Below are positions 12,298 to 23,849 of a stretch of DNA of 64,000 bases, piece by piece. The notes beneath the pieces were generated by a model. That model was not told the origin of the DNA. It made no database searches and saw only the letters and a program-made list of their open reading frames with translations. The translations under genes and the position numbers were made by a program. Position 1 is the stretch's first letter. Each line of letters begins with the position of its first letter. Source of the DNA: Isoetes taiwanensis (lineage: Eukaryota; Streptophyta; Lycopodiopsida; Isoetales; Isoetaceae); contig JAJEKV010000020.1 in NCBI GenBank assembly GCA_021234155.1, positions 1,374,938 to 1,438,937 on the forward strand. The letters are read 5' to 3'.

Positions 12298-12964
12298 TTT
12301 CACGACACATTCAAGCTTTCTAAGCTCGAAAAGCTTCCCAATCTCCTCCTCCGTGCGGTTTGCCGAAAAGCTTGTTTTCGGAAAAAATATTGCTTTCATG
12401 ACTTCTGTGGCATTGAAGACTTGGGCGGAATTTCTCGGATCAACTGGTAATGTTAATTAGACATTCGGATGGAATGAAATCTTGTTTTAGTATCTACTAT
12501 TTCTACATGTTGTGGCAAATGTTCACCTATCCCTCTGTTTAAATGAAAGTTTTATCTATTTTACGTATGCTATTTCATACTTCCAATAGGTTTTCTAATG
12601 GCATTGGTTTTTTCGAAGTAATCGATATATAGAGATACACGTCGATGCTCATCGATGAATAACAAGGCCGTTTTTTGGCATGTTTTTTGTTACGGCTATT
12701 AAACAGGGCATGTTCCTTGTTTCTTATTCTTGCTTTGAACAAGCCCATGGCATTGCCAATATTGGCAAGGGGTTCAAATCCCCAACCCGAAATGTTCTTG
12801 GGAGCATAACAATGTTTTTGGTTTAGTATTAATTTCCTCATGATCTTCAAGTAACGTAGAAACCATCCTCAACCATTTTTTATGGAATTGGGCATAAACC
12901 TGGCGGGATTGAACTATCGCCAATTTTTCCTCCCCGCTTTTGTAGTCATTCACGGTTCAAAGGT

Positions 12965-13480
12965 CTCCGGATGATTCCGTCGGGAGGAATCCCATCTGGG
13001 TGATTCCACCGGCGAGGGGAATCGCATGGTTGTGATTCCATCCGGCGGAATAGCAATGTTGTGATTTTGTCCGGCGGGATCACATGGCGGTGTGATTCCA
13101 TCTCACGGAATTAGACGTTCGTGATTCCATCTGGCAGAATAGCAAGGTTGTGATTCCATCTGGCGGAATAACACGATTGTGATTCCGTCTCGCGGAATAA
13201 ATAATACGGTTGTGATTCCGTCTGGCGGAATAACACGATTGTGATTCCGTCTCGCGGAATAAATAATACGATTGTGATTCCGTCTGGTGGAATACATGAG
13301 CGGTGATTCCATCTCGAAGAATCGTAAATTGGTGATTCCATCTGGCGGAATAGCAAAGTTGTGATTCCGCCGGAAGGTATAAATGACCTGAAAGCGACGC
13401 TGTCAGGTACGGATAACGGGGGCTCTGGTACGGATAACGGGGTCTCCGGCCTGGTGATTCCGCGGGATAGAATTTTTCGC
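12965..13480. repeat. Tandem array of about 20-28 bp units (GTGATTCC...GCGGAATA)
   Basis: About 15-17 units of the form GTGATTCC(G/A)TCTGGCGGAAT followed by a variable spacer run in tandem. Each unit is an imperfect inverted repeat (GATTCC...GGAATA). The array forms the right inner part of the MULE-like element; scattered inverted copies occur at 11440-11670 on the left side. It is therefore subterminal repeat sequence. The overlapping open frames are products of the repeat. Confidence 0.7.
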
Positions 13481-13521
13481 GATGGAATCACAATAACCGG
13501 GGTAAAAATATTTTGTTCCGT

Positions 13522-13805
13522 CTATTTTGGTATAAATTATGATCGATTTTGTTTTAACATGTGCCTTATTGCATTTACTATGCCTTTATGGTAACGAATT
13601 TGAATGATTACACCCATCAACATCAATGATATTATCCATTATATGTGGATTAGAATGCAAACACGTGGCATTAAAATAACAGTTGATCGGTGACATGTGT
13701 CGACTGTTTAAAGGGTCTTCCATACTATAAATAGAAGGCATTTCCATCACTTTAGCACATTGAAAGCAATCGATGTATTAGTGTGAGCGCATTCCTTGCA
13801 TTCAA
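13522..13805 (+). repeat. Promoter-like direct repeat, copy B (right part)
   Basis: This matches 10450-10718 closely, including ACTATAAATAGAAGGCA near 13724 and the downstream TTGAAAGCAATCGA. It is the continuation of the copy that begins at 11325 and was split by the MULE-like insertion. Confidence 0.65.
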
Positions 13806-16800
13806 GCAAGGTATAAATTTTCCTAATGCGTAACATTGTTGAATTTTGGGTTGTTTGTTATTGAAGCGACATTTTCCTTTTGTTAATTCTAGTTAGTGAG
13901 CGTCATTGTTTGTGGTTTGAGCTATTAGGTGCAGTTAAGGTTATATATTGTCATCATCTGATTTTAGATGGGCATTGAATTACCAAAGACTATTATCATG
14001 ATGCCGTCACAAATAAAAAGGTTCCTATACATAGCAAGTGTTAAAGAGAATAATAGTGGATTATATCATGCGCAGTGTGTGGATGGTCGTTCAGCTTAGC
14101 ATCTATGTATCATATGGGCAAGGAACACATGGCAAAATGGCAGGTTCAAATCCCGTATATTCTGAAACTGAATGTGAGCAAGTAAAGACACGGATGTTGG
14201 GAAAGGGAAATGCTCACAGCGGCATGTCGAAGGAGACTCGCAAGTCTGGCCTTGGAAGAGTAAATTGGGAAGAGAAATGTTCGCGATGGCCTTGGCCACC
14301 GCGATAAATTTCTTGTAACATTAATTTATTATGATGGTTTCGTTTTTAAAAGTGATGGAAAAAACTTATAATGATTTTTGTTTGGGGGGCTTGTGAATGT
14401 TGTTCATTATTTCCTAGAGAAAATTGAACCGCGTTTGAAAGGGCTAGAGGGATGTAGATATTCTGGGCCAAAAGAAACGAGGTGGTTTTTCAATGCAATA
14501 TTGGAAGAAGAAGAAGAGTATGGTGTTGCCAAAAAATTAAAAAAAACTAGCAAAAGGCACACCAGAAGGCTTTAGCAAGGTAAGACTTTTTTAAGTTTTT
14601 ATTTAGGTTTGATATCACTAGACTGCGATTGCTGGCTAATCTTTTTCCCTTGTATCAAAAGTCAAAGTCAAAGCCATTTTAAAGGTTCTACTTTCTTATT
14701 TTGGACGTGTTGACTGCTGGATTGTTGTAGCCTGTCATGATGGCTTGTTCTTGTTGAATTTCTTTTTAATTGATTAGCTTTTTTCTTATTGTTGGTTGTA
14801 TGAAGTGTTTGGATTTCAAAATGATCATGGAATGGTTTGTACTTGGCAATGTCCTTTGTCATTTTTCCAATCGAGTTCATTCCCGCATTTGTCATCTGGC
14901 CTATGTAGGTTTTGTCATTGTCTTTGCGCCGTATGGAGCAATGGTTATTAACTTGCAAGTTGGAGTTTTTTAACATAACCTAATCTCAAAGCAATGTTTT
15001 GGTCATAAAAGGAAACCCAGCATATAGGAGCATCTCTCACAATCTTCATTGATATGCTTGTACTAGTACTGGTGACAGAATGAAAAGAAAAAAAAGGGAG
15101 AAGGAGAGAGAGAAACGAAAAGCTTTTCTTTATAATTCAAAGCCTATGCCTGTTGCAAAAAATCTGATAGTTCGAGCAAAATGGTTGAGGCAGAAGGAAA
15201 ATGAATTAAAGATGTGATTGTAGGAATAAGCAAGCAAGCTCTTACGTCGTCCTAATCATGAACATGTTGCATTCTATCTAATCAGATTGCATTTTCCGTA
15301 TTGCAATTGGATCTCATAGTGCAAGAAATGGAACCTGCTTTTTTGCATGCTCTAGAATAATATGCTAAAGTTCATTATTGGCACCTTCTAGTCCTGTGGG
15401 ACTCAAAATCTGATTCTGTATTCTTTAGGTCTTCCAAACAAAGAAGTTTCATGCATTTGTTTTTGTTAACGGCACAAGCACATGCACTATAAAAGTTTCA
15501 GTGTTGGTAGTCATTGTTTTAGTGTTGAATTCAAAAGACAGATTATGGGTAGAGAATACTGCTAGATGACAGTCATGATGGGAAAATATTGAGAAGTAGA
15601 AGTACAATGATGCTGGGTTTGAAATCTAAAAGCCCTTCGAAGGGCAACCGCCAAATAATACATAGCAGTGTCTCATGTCTTCCATGCTTATTGAATCACT
15701 CCACTCCTTACTCTGCAAAGTTTTGCAACTACATAAAATTTCATCTCCAATGCTAGGATGAAGATCCCTGCCATATCATGAAGGAAACTGTACAATGTTA
15801 GGCAAAAGTTGCCAAAATTGCAACAATGCCTAGTGTTCTGTAAAAAAAATTACTGTCACTTCATATTCATTCTTTACAATTTTTCTGTATGCCCCTATGG
15901 ACAACATAATTCATTCAGTTCATAAAAAATGTGAAATGGCTATTGTGCCATAATGTGAAAGGTCGGTCGTAACGCCAGCCATGACCTTGCAGATTGAATC
16001 CAGGCCAGTCGAAGGTGCCATTAGAATGGAACTTTTTTATCACACACATTTTGCTCCAACAATATTCTTGTGAGGAGGTTTGGGACTAGTATCATGTACC
16101 GTGCTTATGCAAATATTATCTCTTCTTCCATGACATTTACCCAATGAGGATCTTTCGCAACCTGACGGTAAGTTGAAGGAACTGCATGTGCCAAGACCCC
16201 TGTTATAAGTCTTGCAAAGGAGGAAGATCAGCCATTCTTAAGGCATCTGGTAATGTTTTTTTATGATCAAGTAACTCAGCTTGATTGACCGAAGGTAGGA
16301 GATTCAGGTAGTGTTAATTGTGGAGTAACAAAGCCAAGAAAAAAAGCTTATACTAACGTCTATGAGGGACAGCTTGAGCCTATGAGACCAATTATTGCAG
16401 CAAGAGCTTCAAAGGGTTGATCGGGATTCGAAGTTAACATATCTGAATTGTTGAGAGTGGGCCGTTGTGAATCAGAATATCTGGATGACTATGATAGAAA
16501 CATCTGGTTGTAAGACAAGAGGTGTAGATGGAATAGAATGCACAGATAATACTGCAGCAGAAGACTCTCATGAGTTAATGGAAGCAACAACTCTAACTCA
16601 AAGAGATCTTTCTCTTTCTGAGATACCTCTATTTTCTTTAAATCTGAGTGGTTGCCATACATATTTGCTAGTGCACTTCCTGCAAGAAAGATGTGATCAT
16701 TGCCTATCTGTTAATTCTATCTACAACAGATATACTCTTAAGGTTGAAACTCACATATTCACAAGGCTTTGCAACGGTAGGGAATAAAGAAGTTGCTCCA

Positions 16801-19800
16801 CAGGATATTTGCTGCATATTGCTACCATGTCTTGAATAGTTTAGATGGCATTGCCTGGCACAATGAAACCACAAGAATATCATAACAAACTGACCTGTAT
16901 GCTTAGATACTTCTGCCTCTGATATCTTGGACAAAAATGAACTAGAAAGGCCTGTCCATTATCCATTATAGAGTTGATGATTGGGAGCAATTCTCATCTA
17001 AATAAACCCAATGGAAAGAACTACTCTAGCTATATAACAGATCTGGAGCAAAAGCAAGATGGTACAACATGCTGCATTTAAGCGGAACTTGAAAATCACA
17101 ACTCTGACAATGAAAAGACATTACATTTGTGAGCTTCTATCGGAATCAAATTAGTCATATCGGCGCTTGAATTCTCCATGATCTTGCAGCAGATATATTC
17201 GACATCTGCATGCAATGCATATGTTCTCTTATGGAAATCAGTTAAGAATCATGGAAATTCTGTCAAATAAGTAGGAAACACCTACTTAGAGCATATGGGT
17301 CTACTCTAATACCTCAAGTTTCCATTTGGCGCTAAGGTTGAACTAGCTCTAAACAAGTGATTATGCTTTTCTTTGAATCAAAGCAACCACGAATTCATGA
17401 CAGAAAGAATCCTGATCTCCTTAGAATAATAAGACACAGTCTTTCATTTTGGGTTAGTACTCCATCACAAGCACTATACAAGGTCGTTTTAGCATAGGAA
17501 CTGCAACTTAGTTGCAAAAACGGTATAAGGTATCTAAGCCATCATCTTTTGTGACCTCTTGCAAAAGCACATCAGATTCTTGAAAGTTTGTTACGGCCTA
17601 CAAGCATAACTAACCTGTTAAATGCAGTTCAACACCTCAGCATGAAACTAGAAACTAAGACTAAGATCGCCTATAGCTCTGCCACTAGACATATAAGAAA
17701 AAAATGCTTTTATACCACAACTTTGCTATCAGATAGTTTCGACCAGCAAAGTTCTTAGAACCAAAACAGACAACCACAAAGATTTGAGAAGTGGCTACCA
17801 TATTTGCAAAGTTGCTCTGCAGACTAGGTATTAGATCGCACGGTGGCATTTCAATCATTGCTAGGAAACCTAATTTGGCTCTACCACAGCATAGCTCAGT
17901 TTTCTTCTGTTCTGCATCTACTGGCTATGATGGGGCTATTCGATCTACTCTAGTAAAGATAGAGACACCATTAAATACAGCATCAACACAAGTCGATTGA
18001 CTCCATAGCATCTGACAGATCGTTTCCTCTTAGCATCATAACACAAAAGAACTAGCCATTAGATCTGTGAATATTTCATATGTTATGTACATTCAGGTCT
18101 GTTAGAAATCGTTGATGACACTCTTGGCATATTTCAGGTGTTTGATAAGGGATTTGAGCTTAAAAAAGATACTAAAACTCAACAGATTAATAACTCAGCA
18201 GTTAACTTCTCTGAAACTTGATGTCTGACATCAACTAAATGGATTAAGCATCTGGAAAGCAAAAGGTCTTGCAAGATGAAAGACACATGTACACAGAATA
18301 ATTTTTCTGTGCAAAATTATCTTCAAGGGTGAAGGATGGAGACTGAGATATAAGGCAGCAGCTGGCAACTTGGAGGATGAAGTGCGATTGCAACTTCTTC
18401 TCACATGCACAAGGCTCAAAATGGCATTTTGGATATTACGTATGACTCTAGCAAATAAACAATCAGGTTACATCTTCAATAAACTGCTATTTTTTCAAAG
18501 TCTAGCAGCAGTTGACATCTGGATAGAGCTTGCCGGTTCTTGATCACACCTTAAAGTTGGCCATGGAAAGCCTGATTAAATTTTATAAATGGAACCACCC
18601 CCCTATGAATAGATATTTCTAAGATGAGATGATAGTCTACAGCATATAAAAGAAATCATACTTAATGGAACGTTTTTGCTAGCTTTGCATTTAAGCAAGC
18701 ATGCCATAAGTCGAAGATATTTCATTCTTTAAGTAATAAGACCTTTCTCGTAAGGAAGAGTTATGAACACTCACGTGCACCACGGTTCTGATGCGGAAGA
18801 ACAAAGATTAAGTAACAATTTGGAAGAAGAGTATTGCGGTACCAAAGGAGCTACACTTCTTTGGAAGGAGTATCTTCAAATTGGATGAATTCGAGGACAT
18901 GCTAAGCCATCACAACATTTCTAAGTTGCCTCCTTTGAAGCCCAAGTTTGTGGATGACATGCCTTGTTCCGGGCTTGCTTCGGGGATTGCACAAATCATA
19001 TGAAGCATCTAGGCTTTTGCATAGCTTCGCCAAGATCCTTCAATACTTGCTCATGTCCTCCCTTGTCCTCCAAGATTGCTTAATGCAAACAATGGTGCGG
19101 ATTGGGCTACATACCATGGATTGGAAAGCGCATCCTCTAGGAGACCTGTTCTTAGCATGTTATGTAACCCACCGTGTTATTTTCATGCTCTCAACCTGAA
19201 GGTGATAATAATTCTCAAACTCTACACAGATACAATATGTGACGTAAGGTCTAGAACATGGACCACAAGCCTATGAATAATCAATGCCCATGTCGAGAGA
19301 GCAGCGGCAATCTTTACATAACGTATATAGCTACTAGCGAAATATAAATCCAAAAATGTAAAAACCGTGTGTTGGCCTATTTGGTTCTTTGGCATTTTGT
19401 ACAGGCTATTTCTATGTTGTCCTTTGGGACTTTAAGAAATCTAAATGATTATCAAGACTTTGGCCCTTACATTGTATGTCACGTTATGCTAATGTGTTCT
19501 AACAACCGAAGTGACAAAAGCATATAGAATGGGGAAACGACAAAAAAGAATCCAAGGCCTCAATGGTGCTTTCGGTATGTTTTGAAATCTGGAGTTCTTG
19601 GGTCATGGAATCTAATGGACCTAAAAAATTAAAAATAGGCCGAGGAACTTCATTTGGAAGAGAAACATTGCTTTGCAAGAATTACCTTGTTAGGCCGGCC
19701 GCATCCGAAAACATAGATATGCTCTCTTGATGCATTGTCGCCATGGAAGGAGGCAAGACTAAAGGACTATCGACTTCAATCGCAAAACAAAAATGAGTAT

Positions 19801-20402
19801 TATCGCTACAACAACGCATGCCACAAAAGTCCATTGGCGGATGTTTGAACCGGCATAACTAACTAGACACTTGTTGACAACTTATATAGCGTAAAATTGC
19901 ATCTAGGATACAATCTGTTTCATTTTGAGGAAAGGAATAGAAGAATGAATTACTCTGCACCTTCTAGTGCCCATTACACGAAACCGCTCATAAATGTTCA
20001 TAAACCGCAATTAGATGCAACATGAGATAGAACAAAGTTACGACTGCAGTGGTCAGTGGTTTCACCGGAGAATAAGAGAGTAGCTAATCTAGCCATATGG
20101 AGTTCATGGAACACTGTGCCAAAAGAACCCATTCTCTCAACTTCGGAATTATATTTCTCTTCCAATGGAAAGCCATAAGCAGTAAAAACCATGCAAGAAA
20201 TGAAGAAATTTCAGAGATGGGCTATGAAGTAACAGGACGAAATGAAGAAATTTTGAAGTCAAGTTTAAGGGCGATATGCACCACGGAAAGTGCAAATCCG
20301 ATGAGGAGGGGTGCCAAGGCATGTAAAGAAGACAAAGGTGTTTTTTTTTTTCTTGTTAAACTCCTCAAGCATTGCAAGCTCAGAATCGGAGGCTTCAAAT
20401 AA
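13806..20402. other. Long spacer, no convincing gene
   Basis: No gene family was recognised on either strand. Near 14070-14160 an RNA polymerase III B-box-like motif (GGTTCAAATCC) follows a possible A box, so a tRNA-derived SINE relic is possible. The plus-strand open frames at 14378-14575 (charged, EEEEEYGVAKKLKKTSKR) and 16467-16787 lack family motifs and upstream support. Coding-like fragments around 18900-19200 are broken by stops in each frame. They are left uncalled. Confidence 0.4.
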
Positions 20403-20440
20403 AGGAACGCTGAACGCTGAACGCTGAACGCTGAACGCCG
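20403..20440 (+). repeat. Heptamer tandem repeat (GAACGCT)n
   Basis: About five consecutive copies of GAACGCT, the last one diverged to GAACGCC. It is a short minisatellite in the spacer upstream of the tRNA-Ile gene. Confidence 0.85.
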
Positions 20441-20808
20441 AAAGCTCTTCGGCAGAGCTTCAAAGGAGGCTTGAAAAAAAGAAAAGGAAGTTACTCCGTG
20501 ACCCTTTCCATCTCCGTGCCCATTTTTGGCAGATTTTCTAATTTCCCTGGCCTTAGATTTGCAAAAGCCAAGATCTGATGGTGCAAAATAAGGCACATCA
20601 GATTTTGATGACATGGAAATTACACGTGGATAGGCTAGAATTGCAAGAAAGGCTGTAGGCCCGGTAGGGCTGGTGTGCTAAAAAAAAAAATTGGCCAATT
20701 GTGTTTTCGATATAACTCCCTTCCCGCAAGCCGAGGTTTGCGAATGTTTAGCCATCAAAGGAGTCCAAAAGGTTTTTTAAATTAAAACAAAATTGAAATT
20801 TCGGTTTC

Positions 20809-20816
20809 AAAAAAAA
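20809..20816 (-). terminator. RNA polymerase III T-run terminator of tRNA-Ile
   Basis: A run of eight A on the plus strand gives TTTTTTTT on the tRNA strand, about 8 nt past the mature 3' end, as expected for Pol III termination. Confidence 0.75.
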
Positions 20817-20823
20817 CGTTTCA

Positions 20824-20897
20824 TGGCCTATGCAGGTTTCGAACCTGCGACCTTCGCGTTATTAGCACGACGCTCTAACCAACTGAGCTAATAGGCC
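20824..20897 (-). tRNA. tRNA-Ile (anticodon AAU)
   Basis: Read on the minus strand, the 74-nt sequence starts GGCCTATTAGCTCAGTTGG and ends ATAGGCC plus discriminator A. The acceptor stem pairs over all 7 positions (GGCCTAT/ATAGGCC). The D arm has GCTCAGTTGGTTAGAGC, the anticodon loop is CTAATAA (AAU), and the T arm is GCAGGTTCGAACCTGC. There is no intron and CCA is not encoded, as expected for a nuclear gene. A and B boxes are canonical, so it is likely transcribed by RNA polymerase III. It lies about 97 bp upstream of, and divergent from, the FIO1 start codon. Confidence 0.95.
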
Positions 20898-20994
20898 ACG
20901 TTAACGTTTGAATATAGCTTGTTCTATTTATATGCAAAATCTCGCTCCTAGACTTGATCACAGTTAGGGTTTTAGCGATCACAGAGGCAGGGCG

Positions 20995-22587
20995 ATGCAT
21001 CCGCGCAACAGGTATGCCGAAAATCCACCTGATTTTTCTGCACTAGCTCAACTGTACCCTTCGTTCAAGCCATATGTTACCATCAACTCTAATGGAAGAG
21101 CTAAGATTGATTGGACAGATTATAACGCAACAAGGGAGCTCACTAGAGTGCTGCTTGAGCATGACCATGGTGTAAAATGGTGGATACCTGATGGGCAGCT
21201 TTGTCCTACTGTGCCCAACCGTTCCAATTATATTCATTGGATTAAAGATTTGCTCAGTAGTTGTCCTGCGCCTTGGCGTAAAGATGAGGAACGGGATGTA
21301 ATTGTTGGCTTGGATATTGGGACAGGAGCAAATTGCATCTACCCTCTGTTGGGCGCATCACTGCATGGATGGAAGTTTTTAGGTACAGATTTTACCCCGG
21401 TAGCTCTAGAGTGGGCAGCTTATAATATTAGTGAAAACCCTCATCTTGCAAATTTAATAGAGATTAGAAAGGTAGGCTTACCTCAATTTGGGGATGAACA
21501 GGCTCAAACAGGACATCCAGAGGAATCCGCAAGAAAAGAAAATGCTGAAATTGAAAATTGCCATCTTGCAAAGGTGATAGAGATTAGAAAAGCAGGACCA
21601 GATCTTTTCAAGGAGTCCTTAACAGTAGAAGAGAAAAGAGAAGAAACAAATCAATCTCAGAGACCTAGTGTACAAGAGGAAAATTCCCATTTTAAAAATC
21701 TTATAGACATCAAGAAGGCAGGGTTAGATCAAGCACAAGACTTTGCAAAAGAATGGTCACAAGGGCAAGATCAACCTGAGAAGTATGCAAAAGAAGAAGA
21801 TGAACTAAAATCTCTGCCCATACTCGTAGGAGTAGTTAAGGAAGACGAGCATTTTGATTTTAGCATGTGTAATCCACCATTTTTTGATAGCATTGAAGAT
21901 GCAGGGGCAAATCCCCGGACAGCATGTGGCGGAACAGCAGATGAAATGGTCTGTGTAGGTGGGGAGAAAGGGTTTATTTCTAGGATGGTGGATGACAGTG
22001 CTAAATTGAGAAGTAAGATTCATTGGTTCACAACTATGGCTGGAAAGAAGGCTACCATGAAGGATGTCATCTCAAAACTGCGGAAACTAGGAGTTACAAT
22101 GTTGAAGACAACTGAATTTGTCCAAGGTCGGACTTCGAGGTGGGGTATTGCTTGGTCCTTCAGCACACCACATAAGGTAGTTTTGAAACATGCTTTAGCC
22201 AAAAAAGTATCTTTTATGCTTGAAGGACTTGGAAAACAACATAGCCCTGCAGAGGTGTTGGACGCTTTAGCTGTTCATTTGGAAAGCAAGGGAGCTACCT
22301 GTAAAGTAGATGTTGCTTCTTTTACTGTCATAGGTATACTCCCTGACGAATCCTCTGATATGTCCCACAAAAGGGATAGAGATATGGCTGATGTCAGAGC
22401 AAATATAGCCAGTGGTACCCAATTCAAAGCATCTGTTTTCCAGCAGGCTCCTGGATCTCTTCTTGTTATGGCCTCGCTTCAAGAAGCAGAAAATGTTTCC
22501 TCGGACTTGTTTTCTTCTCTATTTGGTTATGCCAAGGAAGCGCTAAAGGAGCAGTTTTTATCAAGGGTGAAACAAAGGCTGCATTAG
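20995..22587 (+). CDS. FIO1: FIO1/METTL16-type U6 snRNA m6A methyltransferase
   Basis: A 530-residue uninterrupted protein of the METTL16 family (FIONA1 in Arabidopsis). These nuclear enzymes use S-adenosylmethionine to methylate the A43-type position in the U6 snRNA ACAGA box and so affect splicing. The N-terminus MHPRNRYAENPPDF is the family hallmark. The SAM-binding motif GLDIGTGANCIYPLLG is at residues 105-120 and the catalytic NPPF at 293-296 (CNPPFFDS). Between them, where relatives have a short linker, this protein has about 120 charged residues. These include three copies of a H(L/F)xx(L/V)I(E/D)I(R/K)K(A/V)G motif at about 150, 190 and 232. The human-type C-terminal VCR region is not obvious. 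The frame has no introns. The start codon follows a short leader containing TTAGGGTTTTAG. Confidence 0.93.
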   Translation: MHPRNRYAENPPDFSALAQLYPSFKPYVTINSNGRAKIDWTDYNATRELTRVLLEHDHGVKWWIPDGQLCPTVPNRSNYIHWIKDLLSSCPAPWRKDEERDVIVGLDIGTGANCIYPLLGASLHGWKFLGTDFTPVALEWAAYNISENPHLANLIEIRKVGLPQFGDEQAQTGHPEESARKENAEIENCHLAKVIEIRKAGPDLFKESLTVEEKREETNQSQRPSVQEENSHFKNLIDIKKAGLDQAQDFAKEWSQGQDQPEKYAKEEDELKSLPILVGVVKEDEHFDFSMCNPPFFDSIEDAGANPRTACGGTADEMVCVGGEKGFISRMVDDSAKLRSKIHWFTTMAGKKATMKDVISKLRKLGVTMLKTTEFVQGRTSRWGIAWSFSTPHKVVLKHALAKKVSFMLEGLGKQHSPAEVLDALAVHLESKGATCKVDVASFTVIGILPDESSDMSHKRDRDMADVRANIASGTQFKASVFQQAPGSLLVMASLQEAENVSSDLFSSLFGYAKEALKEQFLSRVKQRLH

Positions 22588-23849
22588 TGTATTTATTTGG
22601 TCTGAAGCACAATGACCCTCGTCCAGTGACTTTTGAACTGTAAACTGAATTATATGTAACATGAAATGGTCAGTCTCTGACTTGGAGAGCAGAATCATGG
22701 AAAGAATGTATGCTATGCTACAGTGTTTACTAAACAAGTGAATAACTGGAAAAACTTGTCAACTCTCATGCAATGTATGTTTAGAGCCAAGTGTGAAAAA
22801 GTTGATACATTGGAGAATCTTCGCTTTTGTTATAACTGCCTAGCTGGAAAAATGAACAATACTAACTAGCTGCTTTTGCTATAAAATGGAAAAAGAAGTT
22901 TTCTTTCATGCTGAACTTTGTGATTGGCGGTCTTAATACAACCTATAATATTACTCTGTAGGCCTATTGTTCATACCCTGGACAACCTATAGCATTGCCC
23001 TGTAGGCCTAATGTCCATTTACTCTCTGACCAGTTTTCTGTAATCTCAATGACATTGCTTTTTTGGGTCTGGCAGAGGAATATCTTGCGAACATAGAAGC
23101 AGTTCTTGCCAGCAACTATGATGGGCAGAATTTTCGAGTTCCGGTTCGAAATTTGTGAAAATGATGGTCGAGAATGAAGTTTGGTGTCATTTACAACGAG
23201 CAGTTTTTGTTGTGCTGACGGAGATCAGAACTGCAAAAGGGTAATCGAGTGGATCTTTAACTGAGTTTACAACTTCTAGTGGAGCTTCCCAATGATCCAG
23301 CTTGACCTGCCTAAGCATATTATTTTAAGGTTGCAATTTTAGAGGCTAAAGGAGAAAGGCAGTTGCAAAAACTTGCAGAACAGGATCATAGTTGCAGGAA
23401 AGACTTTCAGACGCCAAGGTGAAGGTGATTATTCAATCAACTCTGCATTTTTTACAGCATTCCTACGGCTATGAGTTGCAATGTAATTTTTTCTGCTAGC
23501 AACTAACCTGTGAAAAGATTATAGCTTCTATAAGGAGGCTGTTTTGGAATAATGAATTGCTTGAGTAGTTTTTCTCAACCATTTAAGGGTTTTTTGGCCA
23601 TTGATCTGCAATTAATATATGCTTCGAATAAAATCTTGTCACCTATTTGCTAGCTTCTTTGCAGACTTAAAATTGCTGCCGATTTCAACTTTTGAGAGTA
23701 TTCATGCTATTTGCCATGAGTGGCTTCTGTGCGGTCTCTAAAGGTGTCAAAGCAGTAACATGTGGATCATCATACACATCATCCAAAATCACTCTCGAAA
23801 TTTTTGCGAATTTGAAAACTCGGTTTACATTTGCCTTCTTGCATTCTAC
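22588..23849. other. 3' flank of FIO1 and spacer
   Basis: The first few hundred bases are probably FIO1 3' UTR (AT-rich, no frame). At about 23077-23158 a plus-strand stretch after a TCTGGCAG acceptor-like site encodes EEYLANIEAVLASNYDGQNF before a stop. It looks coding but was not recognised. Nothing else was supported. Confidence 0.35.

Larger units (their letters stand above)
11394..13521. mobile_element. MULE-like element (2.1 kb) with long terminal inverted repeats
   Basis: The left end reads ATATTTTTACCCCGGTTATT and continues with GTGATTCCATCGC; the right end carries the same sequence inverted. Similarity between the ends continues inward for about 100 bp, through a CCCGTTAT(T/C)CGTACCTGACAG motif. 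The element is flanked by CTATTTTG (11386-11393 and 13522-13529), 8 bp, or 9 bp with one mismatch. It interrupts a repeat whose intact copy is at 10322-10720, which proves insertion. Long inverted ends plus an 8-9 bp duplication fit Mutator-like elements. No transposase is present; a gene fragment lies inside. Confidence 0.75.

Noticed and set aside
12965-13480. Regular repeat array that resembles a CRISPR array at first sight
   Set aside because: Spacing is irregular, spacers are only a few bases and repeat-like, and the context is a plant DNA transposon; it is a subterminal tandem array.
10322-13805. The promoter-like direct repeats as a complete LTR/TRIM element
   Set aside because: Ends do not agree between copies, partial copies lie between them, and no primer-binding site was seen; left as a repeat of uncertain type.
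17791-18000. 69-codon plus-strand frame with an organelle-targeting look (MATIFAKLLCRLGIRSHGG)
   Set aside because: Short, isolated, no continuing exon or family match; judged chance.
20222-20614. 130-codon minus-strand open frame upstream of tRNA-Ile
   Set aside because: It spans the GAACGCT heptamer array (repeated SVQRSAF-type text) and has no family features.
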